DNA of 45,167 nt from Cognatilysobacter xinjiangensis (GCF_014651995.1 NZ_BMXY01000001.1:1696449-1741615), one strand, 5' to 3'. Numbered from the stretch's first letter, positions 1 through 9,194 are shown. The notes: generated by a model not told the origin, from the letters alone. Numbers and translations are program-made.

Positions 1-240
1 CATGATTTCGCGGCTGTTGCGCCGCTGACGGCGAAGCAGTGCTTCGCCATACCCGCGGTGCGAAACAGCGGAACCCCGCTGCCGCCATGGGCATGATTTC
101 GCGGCTGTTGCGCCGCTGACGGCGAAGCAGTGCTTCGCCATATCGGCGGTGCGAAACAGCGGAACCTCGCTGCCGCCATGGGGGCGATGCCATGGCGGTA
201 ATTTCGAGGCTGTTGCGCCGCTGATGGCGGAGCGGTGCTG
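1..240. repeat. Tandem 91-bp intergenic repeat, 2 full copies plus a decayed third
   Basis: Copy 1 spans about 1-91 and copy 2 about 92-182, differing at only a few bases. A degenerate partial copy runs to about 240. Each full unit can fold into small hairpins: GCGGC/GCCGC (10-25 in copy 1), a perfect GGCGAAGC/GCTTCGCC stem (30-37 with 41-48), and a CAGCGG/CCGCTG-like stem. There is no convincing coding potential. It looks like an intergenic repeat family of the genome, but I see no other copy in this window. It continues to the left edge, so more copies may lie outside. Confidence 0.75.
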
Positions 241-276
241 CGCGCTCGAACGAAGCACCGCGATTTCAGGAAGGGA

Positions 277-1170
277 TCAGGTCTTTCGCTGGCTCAGCGC
301 CACGCTGCCGAGGATGAGCGCTGCAGCGATGGCCATGCGGAGCGTCGGTGCCTCGTCGAGCAACCACCACGCCCAGGCGACGCCGAACAACGGGACGAGG
401 TACGTGACCGTCGAGGCACGCGCGGCACCGACGCGTGCGATCAGGCGGTAGTACATGACGAAGGCGATCCCGGTGCAGAGCACCCCGAGCAGCACCACCG
501 ACGTCCATGCGTGCATCGACGGCATGCGCTCGGGCCACTGCGCGATGCCGAACGGAAGCACGAGGATCGCGGCGCAGAGCAACGTCGCCGGCGCGACGGC
601 GGTGGCCGGCAGCCCGGTGAGATGCCGGCGCACAAGGTTGATGCCGATGCCGTAGAGCAACGCGGCCGACGCACCCGCCATCACCGCCGGGCCGATGTCC
701 GCGCCGGCGATGCGCCCGCTGGCCAGCACGACCACGCCCGCGAAGCCGATCGCCAGCGTGACGCTGCGCGCCAAGCCGATGCGCTCGCCGAAGAACAGCG
801 CGCCGACGAGCGCGGTGAACAGCACGGTCATCGCATTGCAGATCGCGCCGACGCCGGCCGGCGCGCGCTCGGCGGCCCAGGCGAACAGCAGGAACGGCAC
901 CGCCGAGTTGATCGCGCCGATCAGCGCCAGCTTCGGCCACAGCCTGAGCGGGAACGACGCCCGCGCACGCCACAGGAACGGCAGCAGCACGATCGCGCCG
1001 AGCGCGAGCCGCAGCTCGACCAGCGCCGCGGGTCCGAACTCGGTCGCTGCCACTCGCATGAAGAGGAAGGACGCGCCCCAGATCGCGCCGAGCACGCCGA
1101 TCTCCACCGGCGTGATCCAGCGATCGGCGGCGGGCGCCGGGAGCGTTGCAGCGGTTGCGTGGACGGCCAT
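277..1170 (-). CDS. EamA/DMT-family transporter
   Basis: A 297-residue inner-membrane protein of the drug/metabolite transporter superfamily. It shows about ten hydrophobic segments arranged as two EamA repeats, with the family-typical GAIWGASFLFMR near residue 30 and a second-half repeat ending in LLDEAP. The substrate cannot be told from sequence; family members export amino acids, metabolites or drugs. The start at 1170 is supported by GGAGG five bases upstream. It is divergent from the LysR gene at 1341, and such pairs are often regulator and target, so substrate-dependent activation by that LysR is a reasonable inference. Confidence 0.88.
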   Translation of the reverse strand: MAVHATAATLPAPAADRWITPVEIGVLGAIWGASFLFMRVAATEFGPAALVELRLALGAIVLLPFLWRARASFPLRLWPKLALIGAINSAVPFLLFAWAAERAPAGVGAICNAMTVLFTALVGALFFGERIGLARSVTLAIGFAGVVVLASGRIAGADIGPAVMAGASAALLYGIGINLVRRHLTGLPATAVAPATLLCAAILVLPFGIAQWPERMPSMHAWTSVVLLGVLCTGIAFVMYYRLIARVGAARASTVTYLVPLFGVAWAWWLLDEAPTLRMAIAAALILGSVALSQRKT

Positions 1171-1285
1171 CGGATCCTCCGGGGACGGAAGCCTCGGATG
1201 GCGGTGCGTGGGCGGCTACCCGCATCCTGCGCACCGCCAGCCGTGAGCGAGGTTGGGGTCGGCTCGCCATTGTCCTCGGCATCAG

Positions 1286-1307
1286 TGTGCGCACAAGCGC
1301 ATACTTT
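1286..1307 (+). promoter_or_regulatory. Candidate operator and -10 element between the transporter and lysR
   Basis: In the 170-bp divergent gap there is a perfect 10-bp palindrome TGTGCGCACA (1286-1295), followed by a -10-like TACTTT at 1302-1307, about 33 bases before the LysR start. LysR-type regulators bind dyads beside their own promoter, so this is a plausible binding half-site. No clear -35 is visible. This is inference from position and symmetry only. Confidence 0.3.
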
Positions 1308-1340
1308 CGCTGTCCGCCACAAATCTGGCTTGAGGCTCGC

Positions 1341-2234
1341 ATGAGTACCCGTGCGGAATGGCTGTCGGCCCTGGCCGCCTTCGAATCGGCGGCGCGCCAC
1401 CAGAACTTCGCCCATGCCGGCGAGGAGCTGCACTTGACCGCCAGCGCGGTCAGCCACCACGTGCGCAAGCTGGAATCGCGGCTCGGCCTGCCGCTGTTCC
1501 AGCGCCATGCGCGCGGCGTGTCGCTCACCGCCGCCGGGCGGCAACTGGCCGACGCCGCCAGCAGCTCGCTCGCCGACCTCGAGGACGTGCTGCGCGGGCT
1601 CAAGGCGTCGAGCGGCGACGATGACCTCGTGCGTATCGCCACGCTGCATTCCTTTGTCACCGCCTGGCTGATGCCGCGCCTGCCCCGCTTCGCCGAGGCC
1701 CATCCGCAGGTGCGGCTGAGCATCGAGACGGGCTTCGCCATCGCGCGTTTCGACGACAGCGGCCCCGACCTCGCGATCCGCCACGGCCCCGGCCAGTGGC
1801 CCGGCACCCATGCGACGCGACTGCTCGGCGAGCAGCTGTTTCCCGTCGCCTCGCCGACCATGCCGGGCGTCGAGGCGGTTGCGACGGCGCGCGACGTCGC
1901 CCGGCTGCCACTGGTGTCCGACAACGCGCGCCAGGGCTGGCCCGACTGGTTCCGCGCCGCGCGCGTGCTCGGCATCACCCCGGACGAGCGCTACCGCTTC
2001 ACCGATTCCACCGGTGCATTGGAAGCTGCGGCCACCGGCCTCGGCGCCGTGCTTGCGCGCGAGCACATCGTCGCGCGTTATCTCGCGAGCGGCCGGCTGG
2101 TGCGGCTGCCGGGCCCGTCGGTGACGTCGCGCTGGTCGTACTACGTCGTCGAGCCCACGCACCGGCGGCTGCGACCGGCCGCGCGCGCGTTCGCCGACTG
2201 GGTCATCGCCGAGGCCCGCGCCGAGGCGGATTGA
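1341..2234 (+). CDS. LysR-family transcriptional regulator, GcvA-like
   Basis: A 297-residue regulator. Residues about 5-64 form the winged HTH, with LTASAVSHHVRKLESRLG as the recognition region and LFQRH..GVSLTAAG after it. Residues about 90-295 form the type 2 periplasmic-binding-like effector domain. The sequence style resembles the GcvA subgroup. The open frame extends upstream to 1146, but ATG 1341 starts the conserved HTH and has a GAGG ribosome site nearby. It is divergent from the DMT transporter at 277-1170 and probably regulates it. The effector is unknown. Confidence 0.88.
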   Translation: MSTRAEWLSALAAFESAARHQNFAHAGEELHLTASAVSHHVRKLESRLGLPLFQRHARGVSLTAAGRQLADAASSSLADLEDVLRGLKASSGDDDLVRIATLHSFVTAWLMPRLPRFAEAHPQVRLSIETGFAIARFDDSGPDLAIRHGPGQWPGTHATRLLGEQLFPVASPTMPGVEAVATARDVARLPLVSDNARQGWPDWFRAARVLGITPDERYRFTDSTGALEAAATGLGAVLAREHIVARYLASGRLVRLPGPSVTSRWSYYVVEPTHRRLRPAARAFADWVIAEARAEAD

Positions 2235-2277
2235 GCGACAACGGCGACGCGTCGCACCGGGCGGCCACGCCGCCACC

Positions 2278-2289
2278 GATAATGGCCCG
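2278..2289 (+). promoter_or_regulatory. GATAAT -10 element placed for a leaderless transcript
   Basis: GATAAT at 2278-2283 is followed by six bases and then ATG at 2290. Transcription normally starts about 7 bases after the -10, which would be at the A of the start codon. No Shine-Dalgarno sequence precedes the gene. The same geometry occurs at 14660 and 26830. Confidence 0.5.
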
Positions 2290-3234
2290 ATGTCTACACC
2301 CGAAACCCGCCGCGCCTTCCTGCAGATCCACGTCTGCGTCGTCCTCTGGGGCTTCACCGCCATCCTTGGCAAGCTGATCAGCCTCGCGGCGCTGCCCCTG
2401 GTGTGGTGGCGCATGCTGTTCGTGGTCGCGGTGCTGCTGCTGGTGCCGCGCGTCTGGCGCGGACTGCGCGAAATGCCGCTGCGCCTGATCGGCGCTTACT
2501 CGGGTATCGGCGTGCTGGTCGCGCTGCACTGGCTGACGTTTTACGGCTCGATCAAGCTCTCCAACGCATCGGTGGGCGCGACCTGCATCGCGCTGGGCAC
2601 GGTCTTCACCGCGATGGCCGAGCCCTGGCTCGCGCGCACGCGCTTCCAGCCGCGCGACTTCCTGCTCGGCGTCGCGGTGCTGCCGGGCGTCGCGCTGGTG
2701 GTCGGCGGCATTCCACCGGGCATGCGCATGGGCATCGTCGTCGGCACCGTGTCGGCGATCTTCGTGGCGCTGTTCGGCTCGCTCAACAAGCGTCTTGTCG
2801 AGCACGGCGACGCGCTAACGATCACCGCGATCGAGCTCGGCGCCGGCACGATCGCGCTGACCCTGCTCTCGCCGCTGCTGGGCACCGTCATGCCCGGCGA
2901 GGCACTGGCCTTTGCCTTTCCCTCGCTGCACGACACCGCGCTGCTGCTCGGGTTGGCCATCGGCTGCACGCTGATTCCGTACGCGCTGTCGCTGGTCGCG
3001 CTGCGGCACATGAGCGCGTTCGCGGCGCAGCTCGCGGTGAACCTCGAGCCCGTCTACGCGATCGTGCTGGCCATCCTGCTGCTCGGCGAGCAGCGCGAGT
3101 TGAGCCTGGCGTTCTACGGCGGCGTCGCGATCATCCTCGGCGCGGTGCTGGCCTATCCGCTGATGCACCGCCTGCGCCGCATCGAGCATCCGGAAATGCT
3201 CGCCGCCTCCGAGTCCAAGGGCATGGTGGACTGA
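2290..3234 (+). CDS. EamA/DMT-family transporter
   Basis: A 314-residue integral inner-membrane protein with about ten transmembrane segments in two EamA halves. The first begins at residue about 13 (VCVVLWGFTAILGKLI) and the second contains NLEPVYAIVLAILLLGEQ, a motif typical of the family. It is only distantly similar to the transporter at 277-1170, so this is not a recent duplication. The substrate is unknown. It follows lysR by 55 bases and has its own -10-like element. The cytoplasmic C-terminal tail after the last helix is polar and about 25 residues long. Confidence 0.88.
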   Translation: MSTPETRRAFLQIHVCVVLWGFTAILGKLISLAALPLVWWRMLFVVAVLLLVPRVWRGLREMPLRLIGAYSGIGVLVALHWLTFYGSIKLSNASVGATCIALGTVFTAMAEPWLARTRFQPRDFLLGVAVLPGVALVVGGIPPGMRMGIVVGTVSAIFVALFGSLNKRLVEHGDALTITAIELGAGTIALTLLSPLLGTVMPGEALAFAFPSLHDTALLLGLAIGCTLIPYALSLVALRHMSAFAAQLAVNLEPVYAIVLAILLLGEQRELSLAFYGGVAIILGAVLAYPLMHRLRRIEHPEMLAASESKGMVD

Positions 3235-3241
3235 CGCCGCC

Positions 3242-3607
3242 CTACCGGGACGCGCGCTTGCGCCCCGGCCCCTTCGGTTCGCCGTCGCGGCGGAAGGCCG
3301 GCGGGTAGTAGAAGTTGATCGTGCGCAGCAGTGCCGTGCCCGTGTTGCGGATCTCGTGGCGCTCGCCCTTCTCGATCACCAGCAGGCGGCCGGGTTCGAG
3401 CGCGACGCGGCGCTTGCGGCCCTCCGTTTCGACGATGGCCACGCCGCGGCCATCGACGACGTAGAGCCACTGGTCCGCGCCGTGGTGGCGGTTGTCGTCG
3501 CCGCCCTCGCTGTCGCCGGGTGCGAGCACCATTTCGGCGCACTGCGCGCGACGCACTTCGAACGCGACGCGGAAGCCTTGGCCGAGTTTCAGCTTCTTCG
3601 TGTGCAT
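3242..3607 (-). CDS. Cupin-domain protein
   Basis: A 121-residue single-domain cupin. The β-barrel shows a degenerate motif 1 (about residues 38-55, NRHHGADQWLYVVDGRG) and motif 2 (about 68-87, LEPGRLLVIEKGERHEIRN). The histidines there could bind one metal. Small cupins of this kind include sugar isomerases, dioxygenases and binding proteins, and the sequence does not choose between them. The C-terminal tail is basic (GPGRKRASR). It is convergent with the EamA gene at 2290. No signal peptide, so cytoplasmic. Confidence 0.8.
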   Translation of the reverse strand: MHTKKLKLGQGFRVAFEVRRAQCAEMVLAPGDSEGGDDNRHHGADQWLYVVDGRGVAIVETEGRKRRVALEPGRLLVIEKGERHEIRNTGTALLRTINFYYPPAFRRDGEPKGPGRKRASR

Positions 3608-3700
3608 GGCCCCGACGCTCTCATGGCGGGCGTCGACGTCGCGTTGGCCGGACGCGACGAGGGCGCCGCGATCGCGCCGCCCTCGCCCGAATGCCCCGGA

Positions 3701-4099
3701 TCAGCCCGGCGCGTGCACCGACGGGTCGAACGTCATGTGGCAGATGTTGAGCTTGTTGCCGTCCAGGTCGCGGAAGTACGCGGCGTAGAAGCCCGGGAAG
3801 CGCTCGCCCGGCGCGCCCTCGTCGGTGCCGCCGAGCTCGATGGCCTTGGCGTACACGGCATCGACCTGCGCCGGGTCCTTCGCTTCCAGCGCGACCATCG
3901 TGCCGTTTCCGACCGTCGCCGCGTTCTTGTCGAACGGCACGGTGATGCCGAGGCCGGCGCCCGGCCCGCCGTTGCCGTAGGCGATGAAGTAGCCCGGCTG
4001 CTCCATCTCGCGCTTGCCGCCGATCAGGGCCAGCAACTCGTCGTAGAAGCGAGCCGCGCGTGGCAGGTCGTTGGTGCCGAGGGTGGTGTAGGCGATCAT
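3701..4099 (-). CDS. VOC (glyoxalase/bleomycin-resistance) family protein
   Basis: A 132-residue vicinal oxygen chelate protein with the βαβββ layout twice. The N-terminus TTLGTNDLPRAARFYDELL and the C-terminal FRDLDGNKLNICHM are typical. This subgroup usually lacks proven enzymatic activity and is annotated generically. A GGGGAG ribosome site precedes ATG 4099. It lies between the cupin gene and the divergent DoxX gene. The ligand is unknown. Cytoplasmic. Confidence 0.85.
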   Translation of the reverse strand: MIAYTTLGTNDLPRAARFYDELLALIGGKREMEQPGYFIAYGNGGPGAGLGITVPFDKNAATVGNGTMVALEAKDPAQVDAVYAKAIELGGTDEGAPGERFPGFYAAYFRDLDGNKLNICHMTFDPSVHAPG

Positions 4100-4221
4100 C
4101 GAAGGGCTCCCCGTGTAAGGCCGTCGATGCTAGCGGGTTCACCGTCGCGCCCCGGCCGGTCGGGGCGCAGACAAGCACGCGGCGCAGCGTCTATCCTCGC
4201 CGCGGTCACAGGGGACGATCC

Positions 4222-4617
4222 ATGAACGCGAACACTCAGCACGACATCGGCAAGCTGCTCCTGCGCGTCACGCTCGGCGTGCTCGTGCTGCTGCACGGCC
4301 TGGCCAAGCTCAACGGCGGCATGGCCGGCATCGTGCGCATGGTGGAGGCGCGCGGCTTTCACGGCGCGCTGGGCTACGGCGTGCTGCTCGGCGAGGTCGT
4401 CGGCCCGCTGATGCTGATCGCCGGTTTCCATGCGCGCATCGGCGGCGCGCTGGTGTTCGTCAACATGCTGTTCGCGATCGTGCTGGTGCACCTGGGCCAG
4501 CTCGGCAGCTTCAATTCGCAGGGTGGCTGGTCGCTGGAATTGCAGGCCATGTACCTGGTCGGCGGGCTGGCGGTGGCGCTGCTGGGCCCGGGCCGCTTCA
4601 GCGTCAACGAGCGCTGA
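4222..4617 (+). CDS. DoxX-family membrane protein
   Basis: A 131-residue protein with four predicted transmembrane segments and the DoxX-family signature LLHGLAKLNGG near residue 28. Family members are inner-membrane proteins of uncertain role, some linked to oxidative stress or quinone chemistry. ATG 4222 is preceded by AGGGGAC at good spacing, so the longer open frame from 4060 is rejected. The next gene starts one base after this stop, so the two are probably co-transcribed. Confidence 0.87.
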   Translation: MNANTQHDIGKLLLRVTLGVLVLLHGLAKLNGGMAGIVRMVEARGFHGALGYGVLLGEVVGPLMLIAGFHARIGGALVFVNMLFAIVLVHLGQLGSFNSQGGWSLELQAMYLVGGLAVALLGPGRFSVNER

Positions 4618-4618
4618 C

Positions 4619-4837
4619 ATGCAGACCGTCGAATTCGATCTGGAAGGCGAGTACGTCGAGCTCAACCAGCTGCTGAAGCTGGCCGGGCTCTGCGACAGTG
4701 GCGGCGCGGGCAAGCAGATCGTCGCCAGCGGCGCGGTTTCTGTGGACGGCAACGTGGAGCTGCGCAAGACCGCGAAGATCCGCGCCGGGCAGGTGGTGCG
4801 GCTGGACGACGTCGAGATCCGCGTCGTCCAGCGCTGA
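4619..4837 (+). CDS. Small S4-domain RNA-binding protein (YbcJ-like)
   Basis: A 72-residue protein that is almost wholly an S4 RNA-binding domain: LNQLLKLAGLCDSGGAGKQIV, then ASGAVSVDGNVELRKTAKIRAGQVV. It matches the YbcJ/RlbA type of free-standing S4 proteins in length and pattern. It probably binds structured RNA; the target is unknown. Its start lies one base after the DoxX stop, so expression is probably coupled. Its stop directly abuts the stop of the convergent tesA. Confidence 0.85.
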   Translation: MQTVEFDLEGEYVELNQLLKLAGLCDSGGAGKQIVASGAVSVDGNVELRKTAKIRAGQVVRLDDVEIRVVQR

Positions 4838-5515
4838 TCACTTCACCAGCGGGCCCAGCGTCGGCCAGACATGGTCGAGCAGGCGCGGCTGCGCCGCGGC
4901 GGTGGGATGCAGGTTGTCGGCCTGGAACGCGCGGCGATCGAGCATGACCGGCTCCAGCAGGAACGGCACCAGCGCGGTGCCGCGGTTCTTCGCCACCGTG
5001 GTAAAGGCGTTCGCGAAGCTCTCCGTGTAGGCGCGACCCAGGTTGGGCGGCATGCGCATGCCCACCAGCACCACCTTCGCGCCCGAGGCCTGCGAGAGCT
5101 GCACCATGCGGTCGAGGTTCGCGCGCATGCGGTCGACCGGCAGCCCGCGCAGGCCGTCGTTCGCGCCCAGCTCGATCACCACGACGGCGGGCTTCACCCG
5201 CGCCAGCTCGCGCGGCAGGCGCGACAGCCCGCCCGCGGTGGTCTCACCGCTCACGCTGGCGTTGACCACCGACCAGCCGGGATGCGTCGTCTTCATGCGT
5301 CGCGACAGCAGCGAGACCCAACCCTGCTGCGCCTGGATGCCGTAGCCGGCCGAGAGCGAATCGCCCACCACCAGCACCGTCTTCGTGGTCGCCGGCGCGC
5401 GCGCCGGGCCCTTCGCCTGCACGGGCAGCGCCAGCGCGAGCAGCGCCGCCAGGAGGCCCACCAACCAAAGGCCCTGTTGCACACGGGCCCGCATGCCTAC
5501 ATATGCTCGACTCAT
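4838..5515 (-). CDS. tesA: Arylesterase / multifunctional acyl-CoA thioesterase I (SGNH hydrolase)
   Basis: A 225-residue secreted GDSL/SGNH hydrolase. Signal peptide about residues 1-34 (hydrophobic core LWLVGLLAALLALALP). Block I VVGDSLSAGYG holds the nucleophile Ser53. Block III is GAND with Asn119. Block V is DNLHPTA with Asp200 and His203. TesA proteins cleave acyl-CoA, lysophospholipid and aryl esters in the periplasm. ATG 5515 has a strong GGAGG five bases upstream. As in E. coli, it is divergent from ybbA-ybbP, with only 39 bases between starts. Confidence 0.92.
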   Translation of the reverse strand: MSRAYVGMRARVQQGLWLVGLLAALLALALPVQAKGPARAPATTKTVLVVGDSLSAGYGIQAQQGWVSLLSRRMKTTHPGWSVVNASVSGETTAGGLSRLPRELARVKPAVVVIELGANDGLRGLPVDRMRANLDRMVQLSQASGAKVVLVGMRMPPNLGRAYTESFANAFTTVAKNRGTALVPFLLEPVMLDRRAFQADNLHPTAAAQPRLLDHVWPTLGPLVK

Positions 5516-5554
5516 TCGTTCCTCCGGCCGGTCGTCGGCCCAATTGGAGACATG

Positions 5555-6274
5555 ATGCTCGACGCGACCGTGAACACCGCCCGAAGCACCACGCCGTCGG
5601 CCCTCGCCGTCGAAGGCCTCGGCAAGCGCGTGCCGCTACCCTCCGGCGACCTCGTCATCCTGCGCGACGTGGGCTTCGCGATCGCGCCGGGCGAGTCGGT
5701 GGCGATCGTCGGCGCCTCGGGCTCGGGCAAGAGCACGCTGCTCTCGCTGCTCGCGGGGCTGGACACGCCCTCGTCCGGCCAAGTGGTGCTCGACGGCCAG
5801 GCGCTGTCGGCGCTAGACGAGGACGGCCGTGCGCGAGTGCGCGGCGAAAAAGTCGGCTTCGTGTTCCAGAACTTCCAGCTGCTGCCCTCGCTCACCGCCC
5901 TGGAGAACGTAATGCTGCCGCTGGAACTGCGCGGCGACCGCGATGCAGAAACACCCGCGCGCGCGATCCTGGGCCGCGTCGGCCTCGGCGAGCGGCTCGG
6001 CCACTATCCACGCCAGCTCTCCGGGGGCGAGCAGCAGCGCGTGGCGCTTGCGCGGGCGTTCGTCACCCGCCCCGGCCTGCTGTTCGCCGACGAGCCCACC
6101 GGCAACCTCGACACGCGCACCGGCGCGGCCATCATCGAGCTGCTGTTCGAGCTCAACGCACAGGCCGGCACCACGCTGGTGCTGGTCACGCATGACGATG
6201 CGCTCGCCGCGCGCTGCGGGCGGCGTATCCGGCTCGACGCCGGCCGCCTCGCCGACGATTCGGCGACCGCCTGA
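5555..6274 (+). CDS. ybbA: ABC transporter ATP-binding protein, YbbA/LolD-type
   Basis: A 239-residue ATPase. Walker [10 protein letters not shown] is at 53-61, Q-loop near FQNFQL (about 105), signature LSGGEQ at 155-160, Walker B LLFADE at 175-180, and H-loop in LVTHDD. The PTGNLD motif places it in the MacB/LolD/FtsE-like group that works with FtsX-type permeases. ATG 5552 and ATG 5555 are adjacent; GGAG at 5546-5549 fits 5555 better. It overlaps ybbP by one base. The role of YbbAP is not firmly known; it is thought to act in envelope lipid or lipoprotein handling or mechanotransmission. Confidence 0.92.
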   Translation: MLDATVNTARSTTPSALAVEGLGKRVPLPSGDLVILRDVGFAIAPGESVAIVGASGSGKSTLLSLLAGLDTPSSGQVVLDGQALSALDEDGRARVRGEKVGFVFQNFQLLPSLTALENVMLPLELRGDRDAETPARAILGRVGLGERLGHYPRQLSGGEQQRVALARAFVTRPGLLFADEPTGNLDTRTGAAIIELLFELNAQAGTTLVLVTHDDALAARCGRRIRLDAGRLADDSATA

Positions 6275-8778
6275 TGCCCGCCGCCTTCTCCCTCGCCTGG
6301 CGCCAGCTGCGCCGCGACCTGCGCGCCGGCGAGGTGCGCATCCTGATCGCCGCGATCGTGCTCGCGGTGCTGGCCGTCACCGCGGTGGGTTTCGTCACCG
6401 ACCGCGCCGAGCGCGCGCTGACCATCGAGGCCAACCGCCTGATGGGCGGCGATGCCGTGGTGCGTGGCGATGGCCCGCCGTCCGCACGCCAGATCGAGGC
6501 CGCGCGGGCGCCGGGCCTGCGCTTCACCGAGACGCGCGAGCTGACGACGATGGCGTCCATCGGCGAGGGTGACGCGCAGCGCCTCAAGCTCGCCGACCTG
6601 CGCGCGCTCGGCGACGGCTTCCCGCTGCGCGGCAGCTTCCGGCTGGTCGATGCGAACGGCGTCGAATCCACCGCGCAACGCATTCCCGCGCGCGGCACCG
6701 CCTGGATCACCCGCGCCGGCGCACAAGCGCTGGATGCGCGCATCGGCGACGTCGTCACGCTGGGCGAATCCCGCTTCCGCATCGACGCGATCGTTGCCCA
6801 AGAGCCCGACGCGTCGATCGACATGTTCAACATCGCGCCGCGCGTGATCATCGCGCTCGCCGACCTGCCGGCCACCGGGCTGGTGCAGGAAGGCAGCCGC
6901 ATCGGCTACCGGTTGATCGTCGCCGGCGATTCGGGCGCGGTGGAGCGCTTCACCGCGACTGCCAAGGCCTCCCTGCAGCGCGGCCAGCGGTTCGAGGCGG
7001 TCGGCTATGCACGCCCCGAGGTGAATTCCGCGTTGGATCGCGCCGGTCGCTTCCTCGGCCTCGCGGCGATGGTGTCGGTGATGCTGGCCGCCGTCGCCGT
7101 CGCGATGGCGGCGCGCCGGCACAGCGAGCGCCACCGCGCCGGCGCGGCCGTGATGCGCTGCCTGGGTGCGTCGCAGCGGCGCATCGTCGCGATCCATGTC
7201 GGCGAGCTCATGCTGCTCGGCCTGTTCGCGAGCCTTGCCGGCGTGGCGCTGGCCTTCCTGCTGCAGTGGGGCGTGGGCCTGTGGCTCGCGCAGAAGCTGG
7301 CGCTGTCGATTCCGCCCGCCAGCGCGCTGCCGGCCTTGCAGGGCCTGATGCTGGGCCTCGTGGTGCTGCTCGCCTTTGGCGCACCGCCGGTACTTGCGCT
7401 GCGTCGCGTGCCGGCGCTGCGCGTGCTGCGTCGCGATCTAGACCCGGTCGAGCCCAGCGCATGGGCGGTGGGCGCGCTCGGCCTCGCCGCGCTCGGCGCG
7501 CTGCTGTGGTGGAAGGCGGGCTCGGCGACGCTCGGGCTGTCGATGCTGGTGGGCGTCGTGGCCACGCTGGCGGCGCTCGCGCTGCTGGCCGGCCTGCTCA
7601 TCCTCGCCGTGCGCGCGCTGCGAACCCGCCTGCGCGGGCCGCTGCGCTACGGCCTGGCCAACGTGAGCCGTCGCGCAGGCGCGAGCGTCGCGCAGGTCTG
7701 CGCGCTGGGCCTCGGGCTTATGGCGCTGCTGCTGCTCACCTTCGTGCGCACCGACCTGCTCGATCGCTGGCAGCGCTCGCTGTCCACCGACGTGCCCAAC
7801 CGTTTCATCATCAACGTGCAGGACGACCAGGTGGGCGATGTGCGCGCCTTCATCCGCGACGAGGGCATCGCCGCGCCCGAGCTGGTGCCGATGATCCGCG
7901 CGCGCCTGGTCAGCCGGAACGGCCGCGCCACCGGCGGCGCCGAATACAGCGAGGAACAGGCGCGACGCTTCGCCGAGCGCGAGTTCAACCTGTCGGTGGC
8001 GGCCAAGCCGGGCGTCGGCAATGAGATCACCGCGGGCAAGTGGTGGACTGGCAAACCCCGCACGCCCGAGCTCTCCGTCGAGCAGCGCTTCGCCGAGCGC
8101 CTCGGCTGGAAGGTCGGCGACCGCATCGGCTTTGACATCGCCGGCCAGCCGTTCGAGGCGCGCGTCACCTCGTTGCGCGAGGTCGACTGGGAGAGCTTCA
8201 CGCCGAACTTCTTCGTCGTCGCCTCGCCCGGTGCGCTCGACGGCTATGCGGCGAGCTGGATCACCGCGGTGCGCGTGCCGCCGTCGCAGCCGCGCTTCAC
8301 CGCGCGCCTCGTCGACCGCTTCCCCAACCTCACCGTCGTCGACATCGACGCCGTCCTCGAGCAGGTCCGCGCGACCGGCGACCAGGTGTCCACGGTCGTG
8401 CAGGTGGTGTTCTGGTTCTCGCTCGCCGCCGGCGTGCTGGTGCTGATGGCCGCGGTCACCGCGAGCCAGGACGAGCGCCTACTCGAGGGCGGGGTGATGC
8501 GCGTGCTGGGCGCAAAACGCGGTCAGCTGCGGCTGGCGCAGGCTTCGGAGTTCCTCGCGATCGGGCTGCTGTCGGGGTTGGTCGCCGCGGTTGCGGCCTC
8601 TGTACTGTCGGGCGTCGTCGCCACGCGCGTGTTCGACCTGCCCTGGTCCTTCGACTGGAAGCCGGCGCTGGCCGGCGCCGCGATCGGCATGCTGGCCGCG
8701 CTCGTGGCCGGCCTGTGGGCGACGCGGCGCGTGCTCGACGCACCGCCGTCGACCACGTTGAGGGAACTGCAGGACTAG
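6274..8778 (+). CDS. ybbP: FtsX-like ABC transporter permease, YbbP-type
   Basis: An 834-residue permease with the YbbP layout. An N-terminal helix (about 20-42) precedes a large periplasmic domain, followed by membrane segments around 258-280, 307-335 and 350-372. A second pair of segments (about 390-460) precedes a second periplasmic domain, and the last three helices lie around 705-820. The FtsX core [13 protein letters not shown] and the C-terminal [19 protein letters not shown] are typical. It starts on the last base of ybbA's stop and must be translationally coupled. Full length; no frameshift seen. Confidence 0.92.
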   Translation: MPAAFSLAWRQLRRDLRAGEVRILIAAIVLAVLAVTAVGFVTDRAERALTIEANRLMGGDAVVRGDGPPSARQIEAARAPGLRFTETRELTTMASIGEGDAQRLKLADLRALGDGFPLRGSFRLVDANGVESTAQRIPARGTAWITRAGAQALDARIGDVVTLGESRFRIDAIVAQEPDASIDMFNIAPRVIIALADLPATGLVQEGSRIGYRLIVAGDSGAVERFTATAKASLQRGQRFEAVGYARPEVNSALDRAGRFLGLAAMVSVMLAAVAVAMAARRHSERHRAGAAVMRCLGASQRRIVAIHVGELMLLGLFASLAGVALAFLLQWGVGLWLAQKLALSIPPASALPALQGLMLGLVVLLAFGAPPVLALRRVPALRVLRRDLDPVEPSAWAVGALGLAALGALLWWKAGSATLGLSMLVGVVATLAALALLAGLLILAVRALRTRLRGPLRYGLANVSRRAGASVAQVCALGLGLMALLLLTFVRTDLLDRWQRSLSTDVPNRFIINVQDDQVGDVRAFIRDEGIAAPELVPMIRARLVSRNGRATGGAEYSEEQARRFAEREFNLSVAAKPGVGNEITAGKWWTGKPRTPELSVEQRFAERLGWKVGDRIGFDIAGQPFEARVTSLREVDWESFTPNFFVVASPGALDGYAASWITAVRVPPSQPRFTARLVDRFPNLTVVDIDAVLEQVRATGDQVSTVVQVVFWFSLAAGVLVLMAAVTASQDERLLEGGVMRVLGAKRGQLRLAQASEFLAIGLLSGLVAAVAASVLSGVVATRVFDLPWSFDWKPALAGAAIGMLAALVAGLWATRRVLDAPPSTTLRELQD

Positions 8779-8781
8779 GCG

Positions 8782-9018
8782 TCAGCTCGCCTGCGCGGCG
8801 AGCGCGTCGCGGATCAGCAGTGCGTCGTCGCCGCGCGCGATCGCCCAGGCATCCATGCCGATGCCGAGCACGAGGTGCGGGCTGAGGCGCGCGAGGTCGA
8901 CGTCGGCGACACCGAGGTCGTGGCCATCGAGCTCGCTGCGCGCGTCGAGCGCGGCAGCGAGCCGCTCGGCGACGACGTGCATCGTGCCGTCGGTCAGCTG
9001 GAACGCATGCAGGCGCAT
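8782..9018 (-). CDS. Hypothetical protein
   Basis: A 78-residue protein (MRLHAFQLTDG...) that I do not recognise. It has no signal peptide or membrane segment and is rich in Ala, Asp and Leu. ATG 9018 has GAGGGA upstream and is preferred to the longer frame starting at 9093. It is convergent with ybbP, ending 3 bases from its stop. Its upstream region (9019-9535) is unusually long and structured, so expression may depend on RNA structure there. Confidence 0.55.
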   Translation of the reverse strand: MRLHAFQLTDGTMHVVAERLAAALDARSELDGHDLGVADVDLARLSPHLVLGIGMDAWAIARGDDALLIRDALAAQAS

Positions 9019-9064
9019 TCGGTCCCTCGCGTGCGTATGCCGGGAGCGGCCCGCCGGACGAGGA

Positions 9065-9089
9065 GTCCCCGGTCGTGCGAACCGGGGAC
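9065..9089. other. Strong 9-bp hairpin upstream of the 78-residue gene
   Basis: GTCCCCGGT (9065-9073) pairs perfectly with ACCGGGGAC (9081-9089) around a 7-base loop. No U-tract follows on either strand. A second stem, CGCGACGG/CCGTCGCG, lies at 9128-9147. Both would fall in the 5' leader of the minus-strand gene at 8782-9018 if transcription starts further up. Confidence 0.5.
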
Positions 9090-9194
9090 CCATGCCTCAC
9101 AGGAGGCGGCGCCGCACGGGGCGGATGCGCGACGGAGAGCCGTCGCGGATTCGACGCTGCGCCCGGCTCCGTTAGCCATGCGTGACAGTCGGAT

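Noticed and set aside
1-182. Possible CRISPR array from the repeated units
   Set aside because: Units are 91 bp, directly adjacent without variable spacers, and no cas genes are present.
235-1344. Plus-strand open frame opposite the first EamA transporter
   Set aside because: Composition is almost only Arg, Gly, Ala, Asp and Gln; the minus strand encodes a convincing ten-helix transporter.
5552-5554. First of two adjacent ATG codons as the ybbA start
   Set aside because: GGAG is only 2 bases from ATG 5552 but 5 from ATG 5555, so the second is preferred; the difference is one residue.
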